64,000 bases of DNA from Mycobacterium numidiamassiliense (GTDB lineage Bacteria; Actinomycetota; Actinomycetes; Mycobacteriales; Mycobacteriaceae). Each line of letters begins with the position of its first letter. Position 1 is the stretch's first letter. Shown here in pieces: positions 42,654 through 51,910 of the stretch. The stretch is from positions 1,116,001-1,180,000 of the forward strand of contig NZ_FUEZ01000003.1 of assembly GCF_900157365.1 (NCBI RefSeq), written 5' to 3'. The notes under the pieces are model-generated. The model had not been told where the DNA came from, made no database searches, and worked only from the letters and a program-made list of their open reading frames with translations. The position numbers were made by a program, and so were the translations under genes.

Positions 42654-43472
42654 TCACGGTTCCGGCAAAGCGCTCCACTCGCTCGACAGCCGGGAGCTGA
42701 ACTGCGGGGGCCGCTTGTCCACGAAGGCGGCCACACCTTCACGCGCATCGGCAGTGCCCATCACCCGGTGGTGCAGCAGCGTCTCCAGCGTTGCGACCTG
42801 TCGCGGGGTGTAGCCGTGAATTGCGCTGTCCCACAACAGCCGCTTGCATAATGCCGCCGACATCGGCGCCACATTGACCGCGATGTCGCGAGCCATGTCG
42901 AGCGCATGACCGAGCACTTGCTCGGCGGGCAACGCCCGATTCGCGATACCCAGCTCGGCGGCCTGCGCCCCGGTGAACGTGCGCCCGGTCAGCAGCACCT
43001 CGGCGGCCACCCCGAGGCTGGTCAGCTGCGTCAGTGTCCAGTGCGCCATGCAGTCGGGAATCACTCCCCGACGCACTTGTACCACACCATATTTCGCGTC
43101 CTCGGCGACAATGCGAATGTCGGTCTGCAGCGCGATGGTCAGGCCGATTCCCACGGCGTGACCGTTGAGGGCGGCGATCACCGGTTTGCGCAATTCGAAG
43201 GCCGCGGGGTCGATCGGCGACGCGGAGAACGCGCTGTTCTCGTCCGGAGCGTCGAAAGGCGTTGCGCCGCTGGAGAAATCTGCACCCGCGCAAAAGGCCC
43301 GGCCCGCCCCGGTCAGCACGACGGCGCGGACGTCGTCGTCCTCGTCGCAGTCGCGGTAGGCCTGGCTCAGCAGCGTGCCCATCTTGGCGGTGTAGGCGTT
43401 GAGGTGCTCGGGCCGGTTGAGCGTGAGCAGCGCGACGCCCCCGTCGACCTCGACGAGGACGTCGGCGCTCAT
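42654..43472 (-). CDS. Enoyl-CoA hydratase/isomerase family protein
   Basis: This 272-residue crotonase acts on acyl-CoA substrates. It shows VALLTLNRPEHLNAYTAKMG, the oxyanion-hole LTGAGRAFCAGADFSSG and the second hole region AALNGHAVGIGLTIALQTDI. Position of the first catalytic glutamate is not clear (VQVRRGVIPDCMAHWTLTQL), so isomerase or other activity is possible. ATG 43472 overlaps the upstream LLM gene stop (ATGA); this start places MSADVLVEVDGG at the family N-terminus. Confidence 0.88.
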   Translation of the reverse strand: MSADVLVEVDGGVALLTLNRPEHLNAYTAKMGTLLSQAYRDCDEDDDVRAVVLTGAGRAFCAGADFSSGATPFDAPDENSAFSASPIDPAAFELRKPVIAALNGHAVGIGLTIALQTDIRIVAEDAKYGVVQVRRGVIPDCMAHWTLTQLTSLGVAAEVLLTGRTFTGAQAAELGIANRALPAEQVLGHALDMARDIAVNVAPMSAALCKRLLWDSAIHGYTPRQVATLETLLHHRVMGTADAREGVAAFVDKRPPQFSSRLSSEWSALPEP

Positions 43473-44491
43473 CGCAGGGCCGGGGCGCGGTGCAACGCGC
43501 TGATCAGATCGGCGACGTCGGCGCTGCGCGGGGTGTAGCCGGGGAAATAACAGCACACCTCGCCGGCGCGATCGCCGAACCGCGCGGCGATCTGCTGCGC
43601 GCATTCCTCGGGAGTCCCCATAATGCCGATGCGGGCCACCATGGGTTCGGTGATCAGGGCGCGCATTTCGGCGAAGCGAGCCTGTTTGGACAGCGCGTTG
43701 AGCTCGGGCTGGATGTCAGCCCACCCCTCGACCTCGAGGACGGGCAGGTAGGCGGGGGTCGAGCCGTAGAACCCGATCAGGGAGGCGACCCCGTTGACCG
43801 CGGCCGCCAAATCGGCGTCGTCGCGCCCGACGGCGACCATGGCCTGCGCGATGATCTGAAATTCGCCGGCCGTCCGCTGCGAGCGGCGCAGGCCCTCGTC
43901 GATCGCCGGCAGTGTGCGCTCGGCGAAGTGGCCGGCGCTGTTGAACGGCATGACCAGCAGGCCGTCGGCGACTTCTGCGGCGGTGCGCGTCATGATCGGC
44001 CCGAGTGCGCCCATCAACACCGGCGGCGGCCCGAACGGGTTGGGTCCGGGATTGAAATTGGGCGCCATCAGGGTGTGCGTGAAGAATTCACCGCGAAAGT
44101 CGAGGCGGGACTGGCCTTCCCAGGCCGCGAAGATCGCTTTGATCGCGCCGATGGTCTCGGCCATCCGCGCCGCCGGCCGTTCCCACTTACTGCCGTAACG
44201 CTTTTCGATGTGAACCCTGATCTGCGAACCGAGCCCAAGCCGGAACCGGCCGCCGCTGTAGACCTGCAAGTCGTAGGCGGCGTGGGCCAGATGCAGCGGG
44301 CTGCGCGGCGCGGCGATCGCCACGTTCGTCATCAAGTCCAAGTCGCTGTCGTCGGCTGCGATGAGCAACGGAAAGAAGACGTCATGCTGGCCCTCGAAGG
44401 TAAACAACCCGTCGGCACCCGTCGCGGCGATCTCGGCGGCGCTGGCTCGCGCGCCGTTCGGCGATCCGTCGATCTGCAGATGTACTTTCAC
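43469..44491 (-). CDS. LLM-class (likely F420-dependent) oxidoreductase
   Basis: The 340-residue TIM-barrel protein is of the luciferase-like monooxygenase family, which in mycobacteria mostly uses F420. It shows GADGLFTFEGQHDVFFPLLI, the VAIAAPRSPLHLAHAAYDLQ block and the cofactor-proximal SGGRFRLGLGSQIRVHIEKR. GTG start at 44491 follows directly after the LON-domain gene stop. With the coupled enoyl-CoA hydratase it suggests a small acyl-chain degradation module; the substrate is unknown. Confidence 0.88.
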   Translation of the reverse strand: MKVHLQIDGSPNGARASAAEIAATGADGLFTFEGQHDVFFPLLIAADDSDLDLMTNVAIAAPRSPLHLAHAAYDLQVYSGGRFRLGLGSQIRVHIEKRYGSKWERPAARMAETIGAIKAIFAAWEGQSRLDFRGEFFTHTLMAPNFNPGPNPFGPPPVLMGALGPIMTRTAAEVADGLLVMPFNSAGHFAERTLPAIDEGLRRSQRTAGEFQIIAQAMVAVGRDDADLAAAVNGVASLIGFYGSTPAYLPVLEVEGWADIQPELNALSKQARFAEMRALITEPMVARIGIMGTPEECAQQIAARFGDRAGEVCCYFPGYTPRSADVADLISALHRAPALR

Positions 44492-45139
44492 TTATTCGTC
44501 CGGTCCTCTACTCGACAGCTGGAACTCCACCATCTCGGCGAGTGCGACGACCGCCTCGTCGAGCGCGGCTAGTCGATCGGCCGACGACGGCGCCTGCAGC
44601 ACGCTGTACCGGTCGGCCGCGCCGAGCGGGATGCGAGATGCCAACGCGTACAAGCGCTCCCCGATATCGGCGGCGCGGGTTTCGCCGTAGCCCAGCAGCA
44701 CCTCCCGGTCCGGCAGCGCGGCGCCGCGCGCTTCCGCGATCCGTCCGAACAAGCCGATCACCTTGTCTTCGACGCCGCGCAACTGGCTGGGCGTCACCGG
44801 GTCGCCGGGCTCGTCGGGCCAGAGCTGCACGGCAGCACGGGGGTAGGGATCGTCGGGCAGCCACTCGCACACCCGAATTCGCTCCCCGGTCCGGCAGCTC
44901 AGTTCATACCGATCAGCGCCCAGGTCGACGTACACGGTGATCGTGCACAGCACGCCGACGTCACAGCGCCCATCGCCGCCGCCGACCTCGCGGCCGCGGG
45001 AGATCAGTACCACGCCGAAGGGCTCGCCGCTGCCGACGCAGTGTTGCACCAGTGCGACATAACGTGGCTCGAAAATCCGCAAGGGCAGATCCTGGTTCGG
45101 CAGCAGGGCCACCTCGAGCGGAAACATCGCCAATTCCAT
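44492..45139 (-). CDS. LON N-terminal domain protein (Rv0434 type)
   Basis: The 215-residue protein consists of the substrate-binding domain of Lon protease without the ATPase or protease parts. The signature MFPLEVALLPNQDLPLRIFE then PRYVALVQHCVGSGEPFGVV is at the N-terminus. It may bind unfolded proteins or act as an adaptor. Its ATG shares one base with the stop of the glutamate-cysteine ligase-like gene (TGATG). Confidence 0.9.
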   Translation of the reverse strand: MELAMFPLEVALLPNQDLPLRIFEPRYVALVQHCVGSGEPFGVVLISRGREVGGGDGRCDVGVLCTITVYVDLGADRYELSCRTGERIRVCEWLPDDPYPRAAVQLWPDEPGDPVTPSQLRGVEDKVIGLFGRIAEARGAALPDREVLLGYGETRAADIGERLYALASRIPLGAADRYSVLQAPSSADRLAALDEAVVALAEMVEFQLSSRGPDE

Positions 45140-46302
45140 CAGATGTCCAGTTCAGCCACGAGCGCATCGACGACCGCACGCAGATCGCCGTCGTGCTCTT
45201 CGGCCACCCGCCGCTGCCGCTGATACGACGCGCCCTCTCGGCAGATGTCGGCCACGGCGGCCAATTCGTCCGCACAGCGCAACGACTTGGCGACCGGCTC
45301 AAGCCGGTTGAGCACCTCGATGAGATCGTCGGTGACCAGCCGCTCGTTGCTGTCGGCGTCCTGGATGATCACCGCGTCCAGGCCGTAACGCGCCGCGCGC
45401 CACTTGTTCTCCTGGTTGTGCCAGGGCGGCATGGTCGGCAGCGTCTCGTCGGCCTCCAGCCGGCGGTCCAGGTCGACGACCAGGCAATGCGTCAGCGCGA
45501 CCAGCGCGCCGAGCTCACGCGGCCGGGACACCCCGTCGCAGATCCGCACCTCGAGGGTGCCCAGGTGCGGCGAAGGCCTGATGTCCCAACGGACTTCGTC
45601 GACATGGTCGATGATTCCGGTCTTCTTCTGGTCATAGACGAAGCCTTCGAACTCCGACCAGGTCTGGAACTGGAACGGCAGCCCGGCGGTGGGCAACTGC
45701 TGGAACATCATGGCCCGGTTACTGGCGTATCCGGTGTCCACACCGGTCCACCAAGGCGACGACGCCGAGAGCGCCAACAGGTGCGGGTAGTACTTCAGCA
45801 GCGACGTCATGATCGGCATGACCTTGTGCGCCGACGAGATCCCCACGTGCACATGCACACCCCAGATCAGCATCTGCCTGCCCCACCACTGGGTGCGCTT
45901 GATCAGCTCGGCATAGCGGGGCGCGTCGGTGAGCTTCTGGGTCGACCACTGCGCGAACGGGTGAGCCCCGGCGCAGAACAACTCCATGCCGCGGTCGCGG
46001 ACGATGCGCCGGGCAGGGCCAAGGGTCTGGCGCAGGTCGTCCATCGCCTGTCCCGCGTTGTCGCAGATGCCGCTCACCACCTCGACGGTGTTGCGCAGCA
46101 ATTCCTTGTGCACACGCGGGTTTTCGCCGATCTCGGCGATCACCGCGGTGGCTTCGTTGCTCAGGTCGCGGGTCTGCGCGTCGACGAGCGCGAACTCCCA
46201 CTCCACACCGAGGGTTGGGCGCGGCGAGCGGGCGAAACCGATGTGGGCTTCGCCTCTTTCAGGGCCTCGTTTGCGGGCCGTACTAGCCGGCTCCGATGAC
46301 AC
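45139..46302 (-). CDS. Carboxylate-amine ligase, YbdK/GCS2 type (Rv0433 type)
   Basis: This 387-residue ATP-dependent ligase is related to glutamate-cysteine ligase (GCS2 family). It shows the family start [20 protein letters not shown], then [29 protein letters not shown] with HVHVG, and [14 protein letters not shown]. coli YbdK has weak glutamate-cysteine ligase activity; the mycobacterial role is unproven. GTG 46302 has GGTGG six bases upstream. GTG 46329 is an alternative. The gene overlaps the sodC 3' end by 20 bases. Confidence 0.9.
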   Translation of the reverse strand: MSSEPASTARKRGPERGEAHIGFARSPRPTLGVEWEFALVDAQTRDLSNEATAVIAEIGENPRVHKELLRNTVEVVSGICDNAGQAMDDLRQTLGPARRIVRDRGMELFCAGAHPFAQWSTQKLTDAPRYAELIKRTQWWGRQMLIWGVHVHVGISSAHKVMPIMTSLLKYYPHLLALSASSPWWTGVDTGYASNRAMMFQQLPTAGLPFQFQTWSEFEGFVYDQKKTGIIDHVDEVRWDIRPSPHLGTLEVRICDGVSRPRELGALVALTHCLVVDLDRRLEADETLPTMPPWHNQENKWRAARYGLDAVIIQDADSNERLVTDDLIEVLNRLEPVAKSLRCADELAAVADICREGASYQRQRRVAEEHDGDLRAVVDALVAELDI

Positions 46303-47017
46303 CGCACGCCACCCGCTTGCCGGCGTCACCGGTGCTCATCGTCATCGCGTCCGGACCGGGCGTGCCGTTGGACTGGTTGTAGCGGTCCGAAGGGATGTTG
46401 GCGAAGTTGTCGGCACCGGCGTGGATGACGACGGCGGTCTTCTGACCCGTCATCAGGTCGTCCAGGGTGAAGGCGTCGGTGGTGGTGACCAACATCCCGA
46501 CCCCGTCGCGGCGAACTTCGAGCGAGGTCAGGTCGCCGCTGGCCGGCTCGGCGTTATGCCCGGGAGATTGGAAATGCCCACCGGCGGACAAGAAGTCGCC
46601 GGGCGCGCCGCCGTCGGGTCCGACCGAGTTGGCCTCGCACTTGCCCACCTTGTGGATGTGCACTCCGTGGAAGCCGGGCGCGAGCGCACCGACGCCGGTC
46701 GTCGCAATGGTGACCGTGGCGAAGCCGTTGCTGAAGTCGAACTTCGCGGTGGCCACCTGGGTGCCGTCGGGGGTGCGCAGATGGGTGGTCACGCTCTGCT
46801 GCGGTGCAGGCTGCGCGCCCTCGGTTCCCTCCGCGCCGGAAGCGCCGGCGGGCGCGGGTGATCCGGTCCAGACCGCGGGCGTGGTACCCGGGGTGGTCGC
46901 CGCGTGCTGGGGCGACGAGCAGGCGCTCACCAGCGCGACGCTCGCGGCTAAAAACGACAGGGACAGTGCGGACGTGGTGGCGGCAACGGCATTGCGATGA
47001 CCGGCAGGCGTAGGCAT
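46283..47017 (-). CDS. sodC: Cu/Zn superoxide dismutase lipoprotein
   Basis: The 244-residue secreted dismutase converts superoxide to peroxide in the envelope. The N-terminus is a lipoprotein signal with lipobox VSAC ([18 protein letters not shown]). A Pro/Ala/Gly linker precedes the domain. Metal ligands appear in [16 protein letters not shown] and in the zinc loop [17 protein letters not shown], followed by [12 protein letters not shown]. The cysteine pair for the structural disulfide is present (GKCE and ACGVIG). Confidence 0.95.
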   Translation of the reverse strand: MPTPAGHRNAVAATTSALSLSFLAASVALVSACSSPQHAATTPGTTPAVWTGSPAPAGASGAEGTEGAQPAPQQSVTTHLRTPDGTQVATAKFDFSNGFATVTIATTGVGALAPGFHGVHIHKVGKCEANSVGPDGGAPGDFLSAGGHFQSPGHNAEPASGDLTSLEVRRDGVGMLVTTTDAFTLDDLMTGQKTAVVIHAGADNFANIPSDRYNQSNGTPGPDAMTMSTGDAGKRVACGVIGAG

Positions 47018-47049
47018 AGCGAGAGCCTAACCCGGCCCACGACCTGGAG

Positions 47050-47532
47050 TCAGCCGGTCACCACGACGATGACGCCGCCCGGCTGATTGGTGAGCGCTGG
47101 GGTGCGCGGCAGGACGGGCGCTCCCAGGTTCTTGCCCACCGCGTCGGCGGTGGCGTGCTCGTCGTCGGCGTCGGTGAAGTACACGGTGGTGACTGTCACG
47201 TCGGGCAACGTCAGGTTCCCCACATCGACGACCTTGAAGCCGGCGGACTTGAGTTGGTCGGCCGCGTGCCCGGCGATCCCCTCCTTGCCGGAGATGTTGA
47301 ACACGTGCACGTCGGAGTCCGTGGAAGCGGGCTTGGCACTCGTGGAGGTCGACGACGCCTGGCTGGTGGCGCTGGTCGCACTGGAGACCGGCGACGCCGT
47401 GTCGTCATCGGAGTTCCCCGACGAGCCCAGGGCCTGCCACCCGAGCAGCAAGAAGATGACGCCGAGGAACAACAGCACCATCACCATTGCCCGCAGGGGG
47501 AGTCCCGTGGAGTCGGGGACGCGCTCTTTCAT
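47050..47532 (-). CDS. Membrane-anchored LytR_C domain protein (Rv0431 type)
   Basis: The 160-residue protein has one membrane helix (about residues 15-33, MVMVLLFLGVIFLLLGWQAL), a Ser/Thr/Ala-rich linker and a C-terminal LytR/CpsA/Psr C-terminal domain (VHVFNISGKEGIAGHAADQL, then KSAGFKVVDVG). Such domains occur at the envelope. The M. tuberculosis counterpart is annotated as a tuberculin-related peptide and has been linked to vesicle production. It lies 32 bases upstream of sodC on the same strand. Confidence 0.88.
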   Translation of the reverse strand: MKERVPDSTGLPLRAMVMVLLFLGVIFLLLGWQALGSSGNSDDDTASPVSSATSATSQASSTSTSAKPASTDSDVHVFNISGKEGIAGHAADQLKSAGFKVVDVGNLTLPDVTVTTVYFTDADDEHATADAVGKNLGAPVLPRTPALTNQPGGVIVVVTG

Positions 47533-47551
47533 TGAGCCCTACTGTAGCGAG

Positions 47552-47860
47552 TCAGGTCACCTCGAAGCCGAGGCGCCGCGCCGCGCGGGCCTTCTGCCGA
47601 CTGGCACGTAGCCGCCGCAGTCGCTTCACCAGCATCGGATCGGCGGCCAATGCCTCGGGCCGATCGACGAGCGCATTGAGCACTTGGTAGTAACGGGTGG
47701 CCGACATCGAGAACAACTCTTTGATGGCGTCTTCCTTGATGCCGGCGAACTTCCACCACTGCCGCTCGAAAGCCAAGATGTCGTGTTCACGGCGGGTGAG
47801 CCCATCGGCGATCTCAGAATCGTCCCCCGATTGATTTGCCCGCGCCATGGCGCTGTCCAT
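47552..47860 (-). CDS. DUF3263 small protein (Rv0430 type)
   Basis: The 102-residue basic protein starts at ATG 47860 (MDSAMARANQSGDDSEIADG), with GGGAAG upstream. The conserved core FERQWWKFAGIKEDAIKELF then SMSATRYYQVLNALVDRPEA looks like a helix-turn-helix-like fold. The C-terminal LVKRLRRLRASRQKARAARR is strongly positive, suggesting nucleic acid binding. It is 19 bases from the LytR_C gene and divergent from def. Confidence 0.9.
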   Translation of the reverse strand: MDSAMARANQSGDDSEIADGLTRREHDILAFERQWWKFAGIKEDAIKELFSMSATRYYQVLNALVDRPEALAADPMLVKRLRRLRASRQKARAARRLGFEVT

Positions 47861-48066
47861 ATCGCTTCCCCAGGACCCTTCCGCCGAATTCCATGTAGCT
47901 CGAATGACTTGACTTACATAGGGGCACGTTTCGGCGAATATTGAACCACGGCGCGAACCCTCAAGCCGTAATGCAGACCCGCGAGTCGGCGGATTGGCTT
48001 CGATTGCCCACGTACCCCCGGACCGCCGCGCTGCCACGCTGCAAGAACCGCTTAAGCTAGCCGACC

Positions 48067-48660
48067 ATGGCAGTCGTTCCGATTCGCATCGTCGGGGATC
48101 CGGTGTTGCACACCCCGACCGCTCCAGTGCTGGTCGCCGCGGACGGTTCGCTCCCCGCCGATCTCGCCGGTTTGATCTCCACGATGTACGACACCATGGA
48201 CGCCGCCCACGGCGTCGGGCTGGCCGCGAACCAGATCGGGTACGCCCTGCGGTTGTTCGTCTACGACTGCGCGGAGGACCGAGGCTCGCGAGAGCGCCGC
48301 CGCGGCGTGGTGATCAATCCGATCCTGGAAACCTCCGAAATCCCCGAGACCATGCCCGATCCGGACAATGACGACGAAGGGTGCTTGTCGGTGCCTGGCG
48401 AGTCGTTCCCGACCGGGCGCGCGAAGTGGGCGCGCGTCACCGGCCTGGACGCCGACGGCAATCCGGTCACCATCGAGGGCACCGACCTGTTCGCCCGGAT
48501 GCTGCAACACGAAACCGGGCACCTGGACGGTTACCTGTACCTGGACCGCCTCGTCGGCCGGCATGCCCGGGCGGCGAAACGCGCCGTCAAGTCGCACAGC
48601 TGGGGCGTTCCCGGTCTGTCGTGGACGCCCGGCGAGGAGCCGGACCCGTTCGGCCACTGA
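48067..48660 (+). CDS. def: Peptide deformylase
   Basis: This 197-residue metalloenzyme removes the formyl group from nascent protein N-termini. All three motifs are intact: [10 protein letters not shown] (about 53-62), EGCLSVPGE (about 105-113) and [16 protein letters not shown] (HExxH about 148-152). Start ATG 48067. It shares one base with the next gene's start. Confidence 0.97.
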   Translation: MAVVPIRIVGDPVLHTPTAPVLVAADGSLPADLAGLISTMYDTMDAAHGVGLAANQIGYALRLFVYDCAEDRGSRERRRGVVINPILETSEIPETMPDPDNDDEGCLSVPGESFPTGRAKWARVTGLDADGNPVTIEGTDLFARMLQHETGHLDGYLYLDRLVGRHARAAKRAVKSHSWGVPGLSWTPGEEPDPFGH

Positions 48661-49466
48661 TGCTCTCGTGGCCGGCCCTCGGCACCCGGGTGACGGTGCG
48701 TTACCGACGCGCGAAAGGATCCGTCCCGCCGCTCACCGACGTCGTCGGCCACCTGCTCGCGGTCGATCCGGTGGTGCGGGTGCAGACCAAGACCGGCGCG
48801 GTGGTCGAGGTCGCGCCCGCCGACGTGGTCGCGCTGCGGTCGCTGACCGACGCGCCCGTGCGCACCTCCGCGATCCGTGGACTCGAATACGCCGCCGCCG
48901 CGGCGTGGCCGGGAGCCGAAGAGAGCTGGCTGGACGGCTGGCTGCTGCGCCGGGGTAAGGAATCGGCTTGGTCAGCGAATTCTGCTGTGCCACTGGATCT
49001 TTCGGCGCAGCGGAGTGCGATCCCGGCAATCGTCGCCTGGTATCAACGGCACGACCTGACACCGTGGCTCCTCATTCCCGACCGCTTGTTGGCACCGGCA
49101 CCCGGCGCGACGAGTGAACACGGCGAGCAGGTCCTGGTGCGCCCGGTGCGCGACGCCGACGTGTCCGCCACCACCGGGCGGTGCACCCGGCTCGGGGAGT
49201 TGGCCCGAGCCGCCGTGACCGACGCGCCCGACGGCACCCGCTGGGTCGGCCTGTTCGAGATCGACGCGGCCGACGATCCGGGCGCCGCACGCCGGGAGTG
49301 CGAATCCCTGTTGGCCTGGGGCGCGCGCTGCGGGGCGACCCGCGGCTACCTACCCGTCGGCGACGACGACACCGTCACGGCCGCCCTCGCCGAAGCCCTG
49401 GGGTTCCGGCCGCACCACCGCCGCCGCTACATCGCGGCCCGGTCCGGCGATTGGGATAGCGTCTAG
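48660..49466 (+). CDS. GNAT-family acetyltransferase (Rv0428c type)
   Basis: The 268-residue protein starts at ATG 48660, overlapping the def stop by one base (TGATG). The N-terminal 70 residues form a small beta-barrel-like region (GTRVTVRYRRAKGSVPPLTD). The rest resembles a GNAT acetyltransferase, with AWPGAEESWLDGWLLRRG and the late ARRECESLLAWGARCGATRG; the classical acetyl-CoA loop is degenerate. Coupling to def hints at N-terminal protein modification, but this is inference. Confidence 0.85.
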   Translation: MLSWPALGTRVTVRYRRAKGSVPPLTDVVGHLLAVDPVVRVQTKTGAVVEVAPADVVALRSLTDAPVRTSAIRGLEYAAAAAWPGAEESWLDGWLLRRGKESAWSANSAVPLDLSAQRSAIPAIVAWYQRHDLTPWLLIPDRLLAPAPGATSEHGEQVLVRPVRDADVSATTGRCTRLGELARAAVTDAPDGTRWVGLFEIDAADDPGAARRECESLLAWGARCGATRGYLPVGDDDTVTAALAEALGFRPHHRRRYIAARSGDWDSV

Positions 49467-49468
49467 CC

Positions 49469-50290
49469 ATGCCCGACGGCACCCTTCGGCTGGCCACCTG
49501 GAATGTGAATTCGATTCGCAGCCGTTTGGACCGCGTTGTCGATTGGCTTGCTCGCGCCGACATCGACGTGCTGGCCATGCAAGAGACCAAATGCTCCGAC
49601 ACCCAATTTCCGAGCCTGCCGTTTTTCGAACTCGGCTACGAGGTGGCCCACGTCGGCTTCAATCAATGGAATGGCGTGGCAATCGCCTCTCGCGTCGGGC
49701 TCGACGATGTGCAGATCGGCTTCGACGGTCAGCCCACATGGAGTAGCAAGCCGGATGTGGAGGCCACCGCGGAGGCCCGCGCCCTGGGCGCCACCTGCGC
49801 CGGCGTGCGGGTGTGGAGCCTGTATGTGCCCAACGGCCGCACGCTGGACGACCCGCACTACGCCTACAAGCTGGATTGGCTTGCCGCGCTACGTGATACG
49901 GCGACCGGGTGGCTGCGCGACGATCCCGCCGCCCAGATCGCGCTGGTCGGCGATTGGAATATCGCCCCCACCGACGACGACGTGTGGAGCACCGAATTCT
50001 TCACCGGCGCCACACATGTCTCCGAGCCAGAACGCCGTGCGTTCAATGCGATAGTCGATGCTCAATTCGCCGACGTGGTAAGGCCTTTCACGCCGGGGCC
50101 CGGGGTCTACACCTACTGGGATTACACCCAGCTACGGTTCCCGAAGAAACAAGGCATGCGCATCGACTTCATCCTCGGCTCACCAGCCTTGGCTAACCGC
50201 GTGACCGGCGCGCAGATCGTCCGCGACGAACGCAAGGGCAAGGCACCGAGCGATCATGCGCCGGTTTTAGTCGAGCTGAGCCAAAGCTAA
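49469..50290 (+). CDS. xthA: Exodeoxyribonuclease III / AP endonuclease
   Basis: This 273-residue DNA repair nuclease acts at abasic sites. It shows the family blocks LATWNVNSIRSRLDRVVDWL, DVLAMQETKC, SLYVPNGRTLDDPHY, VGDWNIAPTDDDVWS and the C-terminal GMRIDFILGSPAL then GKAPSDHAPV with the catalytic aspartate-histidine. Start ATG 49469 lies 2 bases after the GNAT stop, so def, GNAT and xthA form an operon. Confidence 0.96.
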   Translation: MPDGTLRLATWNVNSIRSRLDRVVDWLARADIDVLAMQETKCSDTQFPSLPFFELGYEVAHVGFNQWNGVAIASRVGLDDVQIGFDGQPTWSSKPDVEATAEARALGATCAGVRVWSLYVPNGRTLDDPHYAYKLDWLAALRDTATGWLRDDPAAQIALVGDWNIAPTDDDVWSTEFFTGATHVSEPERRAFNAIVDAQFADVVRPFTPGPGVYTYWDYTQLRFPKKQGMRIDFILGSPALANRVTGAQIVRDERKGKAPSDHAPVLVELSQS

Positions 50291-50466
50291 GTCCCGCAAC
50301 TACCCAAATTCCAGCCGGCTTCGCGTTGTCTGCGCGTTTACAACGTGGCAGCATTTCGCCTGTTAGATGTGTGACCAATTTTCGTTGCAGCTGTTAACTT
50401 CGCGTTCAACGGGTATACAGTTTGGCATCGCGTTTGCAACGAGTGATCGAAGGGCCAGGAGTAATT

Positions 50467-50916
50467 ATGGGTGTCGTCGGAGGGGCCGTCCGCAACGCGG
50501 GGAAAACGGTCAATCGCGCGGCCGACGCAACCACCGCCGCCGCCGGTGCTGTGGGCGGAGCAGCAGTGAATGGGATTGTCGGCGGCGTTACCGGAGCGGC
50601 CGAAGGCATTAAGCGCGGAATCAGCTCGGGCAGTCATTCGACCCCGGCGGCCGCACTGGCCCTTGGCGCGCTCGGCGTGGCCGGGCTGGTCGAGTGGCCG
50701 ATCCTGCTGGCCGTCGGTGGCGGCGCGTTGATCTTGCACAGGCTGGGGCGGAAACCCGAGCCGCGGGCGAAGGCGAACCTCAAGCCGGTGCCGACCGAGC
50801 CGGAGCTGGACCAGCCGGTAAAGAAGGCAGGTCCGCAGAAGTCGGCCGCGAAGACGACGGCCAAGAAGGCGACCGGTCGTCGCGCCGGCGCGGCCGAGCT
50901 GCGCAGCACTAACTAG
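50467..50916 (+). CDS. Membrane protein with basic C-terminus (Rv0426c type)
   Basis: The 149-residue protein starts at ATG 50467, with AGGAG 6 bases upstream. An Ala/Gly-rich region (residues 1-55) precedes a hydrophobic stretch (AALALGALGVAGLVEWPILL then AVGGGALIL). The tail is rich in lysine, alanine and proline (KKAGPQKSAAKTTAKKATGR), similar to histone-like tails. The motif VEWPILLAVGGGAL recurs in shape in the next gene (IDWPVALVIAAGHVL). Function unknown. Confidence 0.82.
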   Translation: MGVVGGAVRNAGKTVNRAADATTAAAGAVGGAAVNGIVGGVTGAAEGIKRGISSGSHSTPAAALALGALGVAGLVEWPILLAVGGGALILHRLGRKPEPRAKANLKPVPTEPELDQPVKKAGPQKSAAKTTAKKATGRRAGAAELRSTN

Positions 50917-51308
50917 TCAAGTACCCGGGGGCTGCGTAATTTTGGTGGTCAGCCGACGGCGGGGATGTACGCGGCCCGGTCGAATCGACCGGGCGCCAGG
51001 TGCCGACGCTGCAGCTGCCGCCGCGAACGGGGCAAAGCGTGTGCCGACGGGTCCGGGCATGCCGACCGCCGGGGGCTCGGCGCCACCCGGGTTACCAGCC
51101 TCGCGGCAAGCCCGGGAGTCCGGTCGGGCCCCGCGATCTCCACAACCCCCGCCCGCCACAGCAGCGCATAGAGTTCGACTAACGGCACGCTCAGCACGGA
51201 AACAACGGACGAAACTATCGGATCGGCCAGGTTATCGGTCGTCGACATAAGTCCGACGGTGAACTCATCACCCGGCGCGACGGCAAACCCTTCGTTACTG
51301 AAAGGCAA
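50917..51308. other. 392-bp stretch without a convincing gene, where ctpH is expected
   Basis: In M. tuberculosis a large P-type ATPase gene (ctpH) lies between the two flanking genes. Here no ATPase motif (DKTGT, TGE, GDGxND) is present in any frame. One minus-strand frame of 99 codons (51248 to 50949, MSTTDNLADPIVSSVVSVLS) has a hydrophobic N-terminus and then becomes Arg/Pro-rich, which suggests it is not real or is broken. Confidence 0.6.
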
Positions 51309-51587
51309 ATGATGGCGGAAAAGAAAGCTCGTCAAAGGGCGTCTCAGGCCGAGGCCGTGGAGAAGATCCGCGAGGGCGAAACCTTCGTCATCAACCTTCC
51401 GGTGCTGGGCCGGACCGAGATTCCGCGGCCCGAGCAGCTGGCGTATTACGGCGGTCTGGCCGCCTTGGCGGCCCTCGAACTCATCGACTGGCCGGTGGCG
51501 CTGGTCATCGCCGCCGGACACGTGCTGGCCAGCAACCACCACAACCGGCTCCTGGAGGAGTTCGGCGAAGCGATGGAAGAGGTCTAG
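51309..51587 (+). CDS. Small hypothetical protein (Rv0424c type)
   Basis: The 92-residue protein begins with a charged N-terminal helix (MMAEKKARQRASQAEAVEKI) followed by INLPVLGRTEIPRPEQLAYY and one hydrophobic segment (GGLAALAALELIDWPVALVI). It may be a peripheral or single-pass membrane protein. The 3' end overlaps the convergent STAS gene by 4 bases. Function unknown. Confidence 0.85.
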   Translation: MMAEKKARQRASQAEAVEKIREGETFVINLPVLGRTEIPRPEQLAYYGGLAALAALELIDWPVALVIAAGHVLASNHHNRLLEEFGEAMEEV

Positions 51588-51910
51588 CGCTGCTGCAGCT
51601 CCCGGTGCGCGGCCTCGGCGTCATGGTGAAAGGGCAGCTCCATCAGCTGCGCCGCGCTGTGCACCGGACTTTCCGGCGAGACGACGATGATGGCGGCGCC
51701 CTGCCCGAGTAAGCGGTCCAACGCGGCGAAGCCCGCGCTGTCCAGGTAGTGCAGCCCACTCAGGTCCAAGATGACCGGCCGGGGACCCGGTAACGCCCCG
51801 ACCGATTCCGCGAAGTCGTCGGCATTGGTCGCGTCGATCTCGCCGGCGGCCGCGACCACGGCCGTCGGTCCGTCACCGAGTTCGTGCAGGGTGAACACCG
51901 AGCTACCCAC
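51584..51910 (-). CDS. STAS-domain anti-sigma factor antagonist
   Basis: The 108-residue SpoIIAA/RsbV-like protein starts at GTG 51910, with GGGGAC upstream. It shows GEIDATNADDFAESV and the phosphorylatable serine in ILDLSGLHYLDSAGFAALDR. Such proteins bind an anti-sigma kinase when unphosphorylated, freeing a sigma factor. Its start lies within the end of the giant hybrid gene (8-base overlap), whose C-terminal ATPase domain is the obvious kinase partner. Confidence 0.9.
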   Translation of the reverse strand: MGSSVFTLHELGDGPTAVVAAAGEIDATNADDFAESVGALPGPRPVILDLSGLHYLDSAGFAALDRLLGQGAAIIVVSPESPVHSAAQLMELPFHHDAEAAHRELQQR

